NCBI GenBank assembly: GCA_000711775.1
Contig: ARYC01025406.1
Span: forward strand, 62,001-126,000
DNA from: Oxytricha trifallax
Lineage: Eukaryota > Ciliophora > Spirotrichea > Sporadotrichida > Oxytrichidae
Reading direction: 5' to 3'
DNA: 64,000 nucleotides
Part shown: in pieces, positions 11,136-21,614 of the stretch
Numbering within the stretch: the stretch's first letter is position 1
How the letters are laid out: each line of letters opens with the position of its first letter
Notes under the pieces: model-generated
What the model saw: only the letters and a program-made list of their open reading frames with translations
The model's database searches: none
Told to the model about the DNA's origin: nothing
Made by a program: the position numbers and the translations under genes

Positions 11136-13789
11136 ATGAGTGAAAATAAATTCACAAACAACAGTAACAACAGCAAGTTTATCTCTGGCCATTCAGGGAA
11201 CTTAGTTGCTGCACCCCTCTCCCAATTATGTTTATTTAATGATAAACATTTGAAATTATAAATTAAAATCCCACCCAGGTTAAATAGGTTTTGAAATGGG
11301 GTTGAATAAAAATGCAGGACCTCAGAGTAATAATTTATATAATACTGGAGGATCAGGGCTTGGTTAAGCTGGATAGACTGGAAGTTAAATCAATTCAATC
11401 ACTCGAGGATCAAACCTACTTGCAAATCATAAAGTAAACAATAACACGAACAGCATCACAAGGCATCAGCAACAGTATTATATTAAAATTCCTGATTTTA
11501 TTAATAGTGTATTCTTAGTTAATAAATGTTGAGTATCAGTATTATAATTATAAGAGAATTCATTTTAATTATAGATCTTGGTGGCTGGAAATGAAGGTAA
11601 TTAGAACAGTGCTAACTAAAAGATAAAACTATAAATGGGAAGAAAAAAGGCAGGAATTTTGAATCAATAAATTGCCTTAAATAGCAATCAAAGTAGAAAT
11701 GATAAGAATGAATATTTCAACAATTAACAGAATCAGTATTACAAAAAAGCATATTGAGGTAAGAAAAAGCATTAATAATATAGAAATATTTAAGTTATTA
11801 ATTGTCTAATATCCTAATTCTTATCATTAGCAAAGTGAATAAATCTATCATAATTAACTGCCTTAGGCAAATTTAAACAATCATAATTTCTCTAACAGAA
11901 CTGTTAAAGGGCCCTTAAATAATATGCTAAGTGGATATATTCAAGGTACTAATTTATTATTAATAGATATAAGTGAAAAACATAATTAATATAGAGATTT
12001 TGAGATATTGAGATATGCAAATTTTTATATTGAATTAATAAAACAGTGAATGGTCAAAATTAAAACTAAGGAGCTATTGGTGGTACTTAGAAAATGTAAT
12101 TTTATATAAACGAAGCTGGGTCTCAACAAAAAAAGCAACGCAGATTAAGGAAAAACTTTGACCTACTGACTCAAGCTATTAAGAATTCAAATACTGTAAA
12201 GAAAGACAAAAAAATAAACTTCTCACAAGATAGCCGTGCTTATAACAACACAACAAGTCACTTGGCACCTTAAATTTACTAACAAAATTTTGTAATGTAG
12301 CAGCAATAGCAAGATTTGCAACAGCACTCTCCATAAATTAGTGCAAAAAAGCATAATCAAATTGAGAATATAGCTCAAATCTATCAATATGGGGCTTAAA
12401 TTTAATAACCATTCAAAGACAGAAAGAGCAGTGCATATGACGTGTTAGTAAATCCGCATCATAATTCATCTCAATCTTAAAGAGTGCCCTCTCATCACTC
12501 GAACAACAGTACAACAAATCATAATTTGTCTCTATATAGCCACATTTCAATCAAAGAAAACTCCCAGACACCTTAGAAGAATCAAGGTAACTTAAGCTAT
12601 TAGCAAACTAGAAATTAATCCATGATGATCTATTAAAATCTGCCAAATAACACTCAACCTATAGTCGTAAGTGATTAAAAGCAGTATATGCGTGTCAATG
12701 ATAAACTAATGAGAAGATTCATTTTGAATGACAATTCTTAATAGTAACACCAGCAAGCTGTAGCCTTGTAAAATTTACAATTAAATAACGGAGGAACTAA
12801 TTCTCAAGCAATCTTAAATATCAACACCGCATCAGATATAAACATTTACAACAACAGCTTCATAGTAAACACTACAACAAAGAAACAGAGTCATTCATAA
12901 AACTAGAGCAGATCTAATTCTTTAAAGAGAAATCAGCAGTAGCCAGTTATACTTGGGAACATAAATGCTAATGCCCCAAGTCAAAGAATTATAAATAAGT
13001 AAAGTTCAATTTAGAGGATTATAAATTAGACTCAATACAACAGCAATATGAATTAGTTGAATGGTAATACTTTATTGAATGCGATGCAATAAAATGACTA
13101 TTAAGTTAAGTATAACAATAGTAATAAGCCATAGAGTTCAACTGGAAGAATTCACTCGAATTCAAGAATTAATTCCTAAGGACATATTTGTTAGTTTATA
13201 TACGATAGTTTATTTAATATCCAAAAGGATTTTACTCTTGGTATTAAGTTTAGTTATAAATTGCCAACTTTACTCATATTATCTTGAATAAATTTATTTT
13301 TTCAAACATGCGATGAATATCGTAAATGCTAACTAAACCACGAAGTCAAACTAGATAGTTGAAGCATACACCACTTAACCATTCTTTAACTAGACTGGTT
13401 CAACAAACTCTCATATTTCGTAAAACTCACAGACTAATTAGCTTTTAGGGTTGCTCTAAGGGACAGGAACATAGAAAATCTAATCTGTTTCTTCTCATAG
13501 CAAAACTCAGTCCAGCAAAACTTTGAAAAAGAATCAAATAAATCATACATAATCGTTTGATCTTTAGCCCTTTAATAAAAGTGGAGTAACGGACGATTCA
13601 TCACATTTCAATAATCCCAATCATGCGTTGTCAACTTAAAACTTTCCAATTAGAAATAAATTCAAATTTAAGGGAAGATTGTTATTCTAAAAAACAGAAA
13701 ATGCAGAAAATTACATTTATATTTTATGCATTCCTTATTAATTAAATAATCTCTTAATTATATATTTTATTTTAAAAATGTATGTATGA
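11136..13789 (+). CDS. Very Q/N-rich protein with several IES-like interruptions
   Basis: Begins MSENKFTNNSNNSKF at ATG 11136. Coding islands lie at about 11136-11275, 11300-11490, 11585-11755, 11830-11945, 12055-13086 and 13308-13789, where TGA occurs. The largest is uninterrupted for over a kilobase, dominated by Asn, Gln and Ser, with a basic patch early on (KKQRRLRKNFDLL). The repeat ATGCGATG at 13079 and 13308 offers an in-frame join (LLNAMNIVNANQ). No domain was recognised; prion-like composition is common in ciliate proteins. Joins between the first islands were not solved. The tail after about 13690 may not be coding. Confidence 0.6.
13079..13307 (+). other. Possible 229-base IES, pointer ATGCGATG, with coding-like interior
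   Basis: ATGCGATG is present at 13079-13086 and 13308-13315 and the join is in frame. The first 100 bases inside the segment read like the host protein (NNSNKPQSSTGRIHSNSRIN). Either the true boundary differs, or this is a separate MDS in a more complex arrangement. Confidence 0.5.
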
Positions 13790-14123
13790 ATATTATTTTA
13801 CAAATATTTTATTTAAAATTATCAATATCGATGCTTTTACTTGTTTTTTTTATATAATAAATTTATTTATCACACATTTTTCACATAAAATCATAAAATT
13901 GATTCTTAAAAGTAATTATATTCAATCAATTTTCCATAGACAGATAGTTGTATAGCTAAAAAAAAATTATAGTTAATATAAATCTCCTCTCCATAAATTT
14001 AATTCATCATCACAAGTTTCTAAAAGATAGCGATCTATAAGAGGGAATGAAGAGTCTTATCCTAAACTGGAAGATCCAAACTTTTCGCCATAAGTCAACG
14101 TACTTGACTAAGGCAAAAAGTAA
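13790..14123. other. AT-rich spacer
   Basis: AT-rich DNA. From about 14010 the frame leading into the TPR gene is open but without an ATG; it reads YPKLEDPNFSPQVNVLDQGK just before the chosen start, so an upstream first segment of that gene is possible. Confidence 0.4.
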
Positions 14124-17100
14124 ATGATTTGTCTAAATATATTGAACTAAGGAAAAGCTAAGTTATTAGAAAAAGATTACGCAAGTGCGATAAAACTTTT
14201 CTCGGATACTCTACTCATGGATCCAGGAAATCTTGATGCTAAATTCTTTAGAGCAGTTAGTTTACTTGATTCAGGGTAAAATATAGAAGCATTATAAGAA
14301 CTATAAGAAATTTTGAAAATTAGCCCTGATCACTCTTAAATTACTCATATCCTTATTTCAATTGCTCATAAAAGACAAAATGAAATCAATGAATCTATTA
14401 ATATTCTTAGTGAATGCATCCTTAAACATACTTAATATCCAGATGCATATTTAGCAAGAGGCTAAGCTTTGTTAATTTAGGAAAAATTTGATTAAGCTTT
14501 AAAAGACTTTTAAAAATACACTATTTTAATGCCCAATCAAGGAATTGGATATGTAGGTATGGGTGATACTCAAAAGTCTCTTAAGTTATGGAATGATTCA
14601 ATTTCTTCATTTACTAAGGCAATTACTCTATTCAATAAACCAAAGTCCGACGATCCTCAAATAAGGACACATTTGATTAGCACTTATCTCAAAAGAGGTC
14701 TTTCATATTACTATTTGAAAAAGAATTAATTAGCTCTATCTGATTTGCAATAAGTAACTAAATACGATCCAACTTAATACAAAGCTCACTTTTACATTGG
14801 AAAACTACTTTCAAGGTAATATGCAGTCACCCCAAGAATACCAAACAGTATACAGTCAGCTTAAAAACTTCAAAATGATGCTATTTTACACTTTGAGTAA
14901 GTTGTTAAGCATTAATTGAATGAAGTTTATGCTGGCAATGCATTGTTTGAGATTGCCAAATTAAGATTAAGAGACAAAGACTTCTATGAGGCTTACTTTA
15001 ATTTAAAACGAGCAGTTGATTCAAATTTCAACTCTAAACGTCTCTAACTATACAAGGATTTTACTGAAGGTGTTCTTTATCTAATTAAAAGAAAGATAAA
15101 GAAGGGAGTGCAAATATTGAGTGATCTCTTAGAAGTCTTGATTAATAACAAGGAAAAAAAGAAAGATAGAAGATAACTAGAATACTTGAAACATCAAGCT
15201 TACATTTACAGAGCTTATGGGTATGTAGCAATTGAAAAATATGAAGTTGCACTTTCGGACATTAAGAAAGCTAAAAAGATTGGAAAATTAGATTAAGCAT
15301 CTATTTATAACAAGCTACTAGGCAAAGGAATCTTAAGAATGGATCATGAAGATTATTATATTTTTAATTGTGGAATATTATGATATGATTTATACTTAAT
15401 GGCAACTAAGTATTTCAATAAAGCTTCAGCAAGATTTTCTTTGAATAAAGATCCTTACTGTCTTTACATAATTTCAACTGTAAGATCATATTCATATGCA
15501 TTGGCAGATTTTACAGTAGATAATGAGTTAAAAAAGGAAAAAGTAATGAATGCCAAAATCTTTATGGATCATGCTATAAAGAACTGCTATAAAGTTTAAA
15601 ATATACCATTTATTTGTTTTATAAAATAATCTTAAAGTTCGAATTCCTTCGCTCTTCTTTTTCAGAGGCTTGTTATATTTCTAACTTCACATGTTCTACG
15701 AAGCACTTCGTGATTTCAATGTGGCAATAGAAGAGGAAGAAGAACCTACAGCTTCATATTATTTAGCGAGAGGTAGATGCTATGCGTGTATTAGCATTCT
15801 TACAGAAGCTATGAAAGATCTTAGCATAGCTCTTAATTTAGATGACTCACTCTAAGAGGCTTATATATACAGAGGAAAATGTGCTTATTTACTTGGTGAC
15901 AATAATCTTGCATTTTTAGATTTCCAAAGACTTATCTTGACAGACCCAGTAAGAAATATCATGTAATTAATTAAAATTTTAGAAAAACCCTATGGTTCAT
16001 GTCTACGCTGGAAATCTATTGATGACAACCGGAGCATATCAAGATGCTATAAAAGCCTTTATGAATGCAGACACAGTGTAAAAAACAGCAGTAGCTGCTT
16101 TTCAAAGAGCAAGATGCTTTTGCGCTTTGACTGATCTTGAAAATGCCAAGATGCAATTTAAGATTGCTATAGACTTATGCAAGAATGAGTTTTTAGTAAA
16201 AATTGACAGTTAATGCCTCAGCGCTTTGATGAAAGTTATAGCTTCTGGAAGCAGTCAAAATAAAGCCACTAAAGAGAAAAGTATTCAAGATGCAATTGAT
16301 ATAATTAATCAACTGATGGACACATTTAAATCTTCTAAGATCAGAGAACTCTAAAAGAAAGATGCAAAGCTCAACATCTAAGTAATTCCAAACGTAAAGA
16401 GAATCAAAGTTGAAAAAGTCGCAGTCGCTAAAGAGCTCTTCTCAGCTTAATCTGACCAGAAAGATATTTCAATATCTATTGACTTAACATAAACTGTGGA
16501 CTTAGATTCTTTGTAAAACATTCCTCTCTACTCTTATTATTATGAAAATGTTTTTCAGCTTGAAGATTTTTACTTATTTAGAGCTGTCTTTAACTTTTAC
16601 AAAGGTAACTATATGGAAGCTGTCAGTGATTATGAAAATTGCAGAGAGTCAAGATTGAATGAAGAAGACGGTGGAAAGTTTGATGAAAGTAAGATTGGTC
16701 AGAGACGAGGGGACATAAGTCCAACTAATAACTAGGATTATGCAGATAGTATGGCTTTATTTAGCAGACATTCTCAATCCTCTACTCCTATAAGTATTGC
16801 AAGTAGTAAAACTGACTTATCAGATGTGGGACTATGCTCCCTGAACATTCAGTTTAAATAAATACTAATCAAAAAAGCTTTCTATAATCTTATTAGATTC
16901 ATGAGACTAATTTTAACATCTTGCTTTGTTATTTAATGGTAGGAGACATGATAAAATCACTAGAAAGATTAAGTGACCTAATTTGCCAAGCTCCTAAAAA
17001 GTACCAGAAATACTTTTTCTTAATAAGATCCTAAGTTTATGAGCAGCTTGCAGAAAAAGATAAGTCTGTCAAAGATATGTAGAAGCTTGAGAAATTAGAG

Positions 17101-18438
17101 CCAAAGCTTTATGAGCAGTATTTCAAGGAAAATAAAGAAATATTTTTTGAACCTTTCCCAATTAAGACCAGGCTATGCTCTAAATTTGAAACAGTCAAGC
17201 TTTATATAATAAAATAAGTATCCTATTTACTTGACACCAGGTATATATTTGAAATTAATAGCTTTAAATCTCTCCTAAAAGAGCATCAATATTAACAAAA
17301 CCATCCTTCTCAATGCCCTTCATAAAGCCACCAAATATGATTCCTAACATCGATGAAGAAGTTATTTAAAACGAATTTACATTGAAGTAAATTGACGCAC
17401 CCATGCCAGAAGCACCATGGATAAGAAGATGTGAAAAGAATGGGATTAAATTTACAGATGATATGGTTCCAGACGAAGACAATCTTAGTTGATTACTTAT
17501 TCTTTATATGATGTAGTAATTTTATTTTTTCTGAATGAAGAGGAAGATGAAGTCTTGCAGAGAGAGCAAAATCAGAACACAAAAATTATGGATATAGCTC
17601 TTTCACATGACACTTAAAAAGAATCTCAGATAAAATCCAACAATAATTAAAACGCACCACTAAAGGGTAATTAATAAAAACGTGAAGAAAATAAGAATAA
17701 GAATGGCAAGAAGTTTTCAGATGAGAGCCCTTATATACAGTCAGTTGAACTTACAAATTAAAAACCTGTATAGTAAAATAGCAAAGCCTTAAGCATCATG
17801 CAAACTGTTCCCTATGTATCAAATACCTCAACTACTCCTCTGGGCTATAACTAGAAAGGTATAGGAGAGAGAATTCTACAAAATGCTGTTTTATTTATGA
17901 ATTTTATATGCCAAACTAAAAATGTAGGCATAATTCACAATTATAATGCAACAGTATATTTAGTGGATGGAGTTGATGACGACCAGCTAAGTGACAAGCA
18001 TAAAATTTCATTATTTGATGATTCAAAGTTTGAAGATTTTACCACTATGAATGACAACAAATAAGAGGAGTCGTCTTACTACTAAAAAGGGTCGAAGACT
18101 GCAAATAAATAACAGAATAAGACAGGTAAAAATGCTGGTAATTACTATGGCTAGCAGTATGGCGTGGCTGATGACGATGTAGATAACTAAAGATAAGTTA
18201 ACAGGAAAATTCTTGATGACTCATAGCTGAACGATGATAGTCTAGACTAAGGCGATGATGAGCTACTCAATCAAGACTTGTTGAAGGCCTCTATAACTGA
18301 TAACGATGAGGATGATCAGGAAGATGATGAAGAAGACGACGATGATTCAAGCGCAGGAGAAGACGATAATCAAAACCCCTTCAATAATCCTTTGATGATG
18401 ATTTATATGTTTAAGATTATGGTTTATTCGAACTATGA
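14124..18438 (+). CDS. Large tetratricopeptide-repeat protein with acidic tail
   Basis: After removing IESs 15351-15386, 15590-15632, 16885-16913 and 18378-18388 and introns 15949-15982, 17218-17261 and 17488-17540, the frame is continuous for 1354 residues. TPR motifs run through the first 900 residues (e.g. SAIKLFSDTLLMDPGNLDAK, AYLARGQALLIQEKFDQALK). Every join improves the repeats, e.g. AFYNILLCYLMVGDM across 16885. Residues after about 1050 are low complexity and end in a long Asp/Glu run, finishing DLYVQDYGLFEL if the 11-base IES is removed. TPRs bind partner proteins; ciliates have many in ciliary and trafficking complexes, but no specific ortholog is claimed. An in-frame open stretch upstream of the ATG leaves the N-terminus uncertain. 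Confidence 0.85.
15351..15386 (+). other. 36-base IES, pointer GATT
   Basis: GATT repeats at 15351-15354 and 15387-15390. Removal gives HEDLYLMATKYF in frame and deletes a TGA; the ends are not GT-AG. Confidence 0.85.
15590..15632 (+). other. 43-base IES, pointer TAAAGTT
   Basis: TAAAGTT repeats at 15590-15596 and 15633-15639. Removal joins NCYKV to RIPSLFFFRGLLYFQ in frame and restores a TPR helix. Confidence 0.88.
16885..16913 (+). other. 29-base IES, pointer TAA
   Basis: TAA at 16885-16887 and 16914-16916. Removal gives KKAFYNILLCYLMVGDM, a good TPR helix; without it the frame meets TGA within 90 bases. Confidence 0.75.
18378..18388 (+). other. Candidate 11-base IES, pointer CCTT
   Basis: CCTT at 18378-18381 and 18389-18392. 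Removal ends the TPR protein in an acidic/aromatic tail at TGA 18436-18438. Retention would extend the frame about 350 bases through AT-rich sequence. The join also makes the total coding length a multiple of three. Confidence 0.5.
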
Positions 18439-18954
18439 AGCATAATTTGTATCTAATATTACATAGTAAAATGATTTATTATCCAATTATCAAATTTTAA
18501 CACTCACCCAACATGTTTTTATGAATAAAGTTATGTTATTGCGTTTCCAATATTTCTTGTAGATAAATCAAATTATGGTGAAATATATCATATTTATTAG
18601 CTTAAATTCTACAGAAAAAATTCAAAACGAGATAGAAGGAATCTGGTTGCTTAATATAAAGATAAATAAAAAATTGAATGCAAATAAGTTAATATCCCTT
18701 ATTTTTTTATAATAAATTGCCATTAAAATAGTTTTTTTGTTACATAAGCATTTAATTATGAATAACTTAATTCAAACAAAATGAGAATCTCCCATTTAGA
18801 TTTTAATCAAAAGTATATTAAGTAATTTAGAATCGAACCAAATATATATGAAGCAAAAGATTCTGTCGATTAAGATTGATGACTTTTTAAAAATGTAAAC
18901 CATCTATAAAATTAAACATAAAAATATAACAAAAATTGAAATTTATAAATAATA
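18439..18954. other. AT-rich spacer
   Basis: AT-rich DNA with no convincing coding block. A frame continuing from the TPR gene stays open here only because TGA is rare in such sequence. Confidence 0.5.
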
Positions 18955-19213
18955 CGCTCTAATCCTCTACATTACCATTCATCAATAAAAACATATAAAA
19001 CCATAAAGGGGCTTTGGGGTTTTGAATGGTCCTGATGCTAAGAGAGCACATGTTCCAGTTGCTTTCGATAGAGATTCTATGGTATTAGTAGCTGAAAGTG
19101 TTAACAAATCTTTTAAGAAAAAGAAAGGTACTTTTACCTCAGGAAATAGAAACAAATCTCATCCTCATAACAAAACCGACAGCAATTATCAATTTTAATC
19201 ATTTATTGATTGA
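18955..19213 (+). CDS. Orphan coding island (possible stray MDS)
   Basis: An open frame ending at TGA 19211-19213 whose last 65 residues look like real protein: GFGVLNGPDAKRAHVPVAFD, then a lysine run and a His/Asn-rich end. There is no ATG and no plausible partner segment next to it. It may be an isolated MDS of a gene lying elsewhere, or the 3' exon of an unrecognised gene. Function unknown. Confidence 0.4.
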
Positions 19214-19236
19214 TTAAATAATTTTTATGAGTAATT

Positions 19237-19389
19237 ATGAATGCAATCCTAATAGCAAGTGATGATGATGAAAAGCAAAAACTACTTTCTGAGCTTTAAT
19301 CAAACATAGATATTGAAGAAGATTTAAACGATGAAAATAATAACAATAGAGATAGTATATTTAGAAGCAGGCAGTCATCCAAAAGATGA
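19237..19389 (+). CDS. Short acidic coding island
   Basis: ATG 19237 to TGA 19387-19389 encodes 50 residues, MNAILIASDDDEKQKLLSEL followed by an acidic, Asn-rich stretch and SRQSSKR. Sequence from 19390 to 19580 is also partly open in another frame, so an IES may split a longer gene. It lies 24 bases after the previous island and could belong to it. No family recognised. Confidence 0.35.
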
Positions 19390-19606
19390 AAATATTCCTG
19401 TCAGTATCTCAATCGAATCCAATTTAATCAAAATCTTATACCAAAAATGTTAATTATAAAGCAGATTTATAAGCTATTAACGTATATCATCCTAATTAAA
19501 TTCATATTGAATTCAATTTTCAATAAATACTAGATTTATTGCTAAAATTATTTAAGGATTTGCTTTCGAGGTGTGAATAATAAAAATTAATAAAGCGAAA
19601 TAAAAT

Positions 19607-21384
19607 ATGGCATTCTACGGAGTCGGTTTAGACGTGAAAGTCAGAGAGTTGAATTTGCAATTCAAGCTCGCTATCCAGCAAAAGGGAGGTGTTGGACTTA
19701 GAACTCTAAAGAGAATCTTCGCCCGCATGGACTTCAACGGTAACAAGAAGCTCGATGCAAGTGAATTCGAACAGGCTCTCGGCGCTTTCGGGTAAGTTAT
19801 CACAAAATCTCATGGAAAGATCTTTTTTATTTAATGCGATGAGGGGGTTACTGAAAAAGTTAAGAAGGAAACTTTATCGCCTTTAAGGTGAATATCATAT
19901 ATAAGTTCATTACCGTTGGTGACCAGGGACATTCAACCTTCTACTTAACCTCCCTCATCAATCAATTTTCCATGATTATTGAAAGAAAATAAAAGACTTT
20001 AATAAAAATATATACAATTTCAAGTTAATTTGATTTTGTATTAATTCTTTAAAAGATTTATAATTTTTCTCATATTAATTAAATGATTAATCACACTGTT
20101 TTATGGAGAAAAAAAACAAACTTTTATAAGACATCTAAATAGAATTAATGCATGCTATTTGTTAAAAATGATCAAAAGATAAACCTAGATAATTATATTA
20201 AATTACCAAATAACTTTTTAATTATTATAGAAATTGCTTTTCATTTCTTTTTTTTAAATAACTTGAAATGTCCGTTATTCAAATATGTTAATTCTAAATT
20301 TCTAGACTTTTCCCAAAGAAAGTTGAACTCTAGGCTTTGATGAAGTACTACGATGTTGATGGAGATGGAAACGTATCTTATGATGAATTCTTAAGAGGGC
20401 TTAGAGATGAACTCACTGAAATCGAGGGGTGGGTAAAAAATATTTAATTGGAAACTGAAAATTTATTTTTATCATGAAATTTAGAATTTACAATAAAAAA
20501 CGAGTTGAAAACTATCAAAACATGACAAACCAAATTCTAGCTATAGTTTTTTTGAATATAATAATCATTCTTATTTATTCTTAAGTTCAGAATCTCTTTA
20601 AATTTTAATTTTAGAAAGATTATTTTTGTAATTAAAATTTACCATTATTAATTAGTGTTTTAGTGAAAAAGAATTGTAAATAAGCTTACAAATTAACTGT
20701 TTTAAATTATATAAAAACCATATACCCTCACTGAGAGAAGAAGAAATATGGTAGATAAAGCATTCAGAATGATGGATAGAGATGGATCTGGACAACTAAA
20801 CATTTAAGATCTCAGTAAGTGATTTCAAAGTTAAAAATTCAAGCGTTATAACTTAGTCTATAGTGTCTGTCTACGATGTCTCCATGAACCCAGAGTTTAT
20901 TGAGGGAAGAAAAACTAGAGATCAAATCCTTGGAGATTTCTTGAACAACTTCGAGGGTGTTAAAGGAAACAGAGACGGTATTGTTTCTAAAGAAGAATTT
21001 GTCGACTACTACACAGATCTCTCTATGTCAGTTCCCAGTGACGAATACTTTGTGAGAATGATGGAGTCAACATGGTAATGCCCAGAGGAGGAAAATGATG
21101 GTGCAGTTAGAGCTACAGTTCAAATGCTCATCAAGGAGGTCAGATTGAGACTACTTGAGCTAGCCAGAAATGATCCTAAATTGCTCAAGAAGGTATTCTC
21201 TGACTTTGATCTGAATCAATCAGGTCATTTAACCATTGATGAAGCAACAAACATGATCGCCAAGCTCAAGATCTCAGTAGAACGCAGATGTGTATATCCA
21301 TTCTTCAAAATCATTGATAACGATAACTCTGGTGGTATTGAGTACGCTGAATTCGAGAAATATCTCCTCCAAAACCCATACTGA
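19607..21384 (+). CDS. EF-hand calcium-binding protein, calcyphosin-like
   Basis: Segments 19607-19791, 20306-20411, 20727-20814 and 20864-21384 sum to 900 bases (299 residues). The first and last junctions are GT-AG introns (514 and 49 bases). The middle one is a 315-base IES with pointer CTCACTGA. EF-hand loops visible: MDFNGNKKLDASEF, YDVDGDGNVSYDEF, MDRDGSGQLN, a degenerate GNRDGIVSKEEF, then DFDLNQSGHLTIDEA and DNDNSGGIEYAEF. Calcyphosin-like proteins are Ca2+ sensors, in ciliates often associated with the cortex and cilia. The C-terminal half (LPVP-free, with VQMLIKEVRLRLLELA) links the last two EF-hands. Start chosen at the first ATG, MAFYGVGLDVKV. Among the best supported models in the window. 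Confidence 0.92.
19792..20305 (+). other. 514-base intron of the EF-hand gene
   Basis: GTAAGT at 19792 and CTAG at 20302-20305 splice GAFG to LFPKKVEL in frame. Most other introns here are 32-155 bases. The excess may be an intronic IES and/or the structured segment at 19838-19959. Confidence 0.8.
19838..19959 (+). ncRNA. Candidate structured RNA inside an intron
   Basis: A GC-richer block in AT-rich intron DNA. Its ends GATGAGGG (19838) and CCCTCATC (19952) pair perfectly, and the helix extends through GGTT/AACC and AAGAAGG/CCTTCT. Inner hairpins are possible at about 19881 (CGCCTT/AAGGTG) and 19914-19938 (GTTG/CAAC). Shape and size suit an intron-encoded small RNA, but no clear snoRNA boxes, tRNA or SRP features were seen. 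Strand is assumed from the host intron. Confidence 0.4.
20412..20726 (+). other. 315-base IES, pointer CTCACTGA
   Basis: CTCACTGA at 20412-20419 and 20727-20734. The join reads RDELTERRRNMVDKAF, as expected between EF-hands of this family. A GT-AG splice at the nearby GTGGGT gives the wrong frame. Confidence 0.92.
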
Positions 21385-21614
21385 GCAATTATCAAGATTT
21401 AAGTTAGTCAAACTGTTGATAAGCTCTACACAGCTTTTCATAATATTCTTAGCTCTATATCTTTTCTATGCAAATTAAGCATAGTTCATTTAGATATTTA
21501 TCTTTCTTTATTTTAAGTTTTTAAATCTTTTTTATTCATCGACTAGAGGTTGAAATTGCAAAAAGATTTTATATTTAAGATTTAAGAAAAATTAACATTA
21601 AGTATTATACACTT

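Noticed and set aside
20428..20736. GT-AG intron starting GTGGGT in the EF-hand gene
   Set aside because: Splicing there gives the wrong frame downstream; the CTCACTGA pointer gives the family sequence.
19607..21384. Separate short EF-hand genes
   Set aside because: The pieces join into one 299-residue protein with exact frame, so they are exons/MDSs of a single gene.
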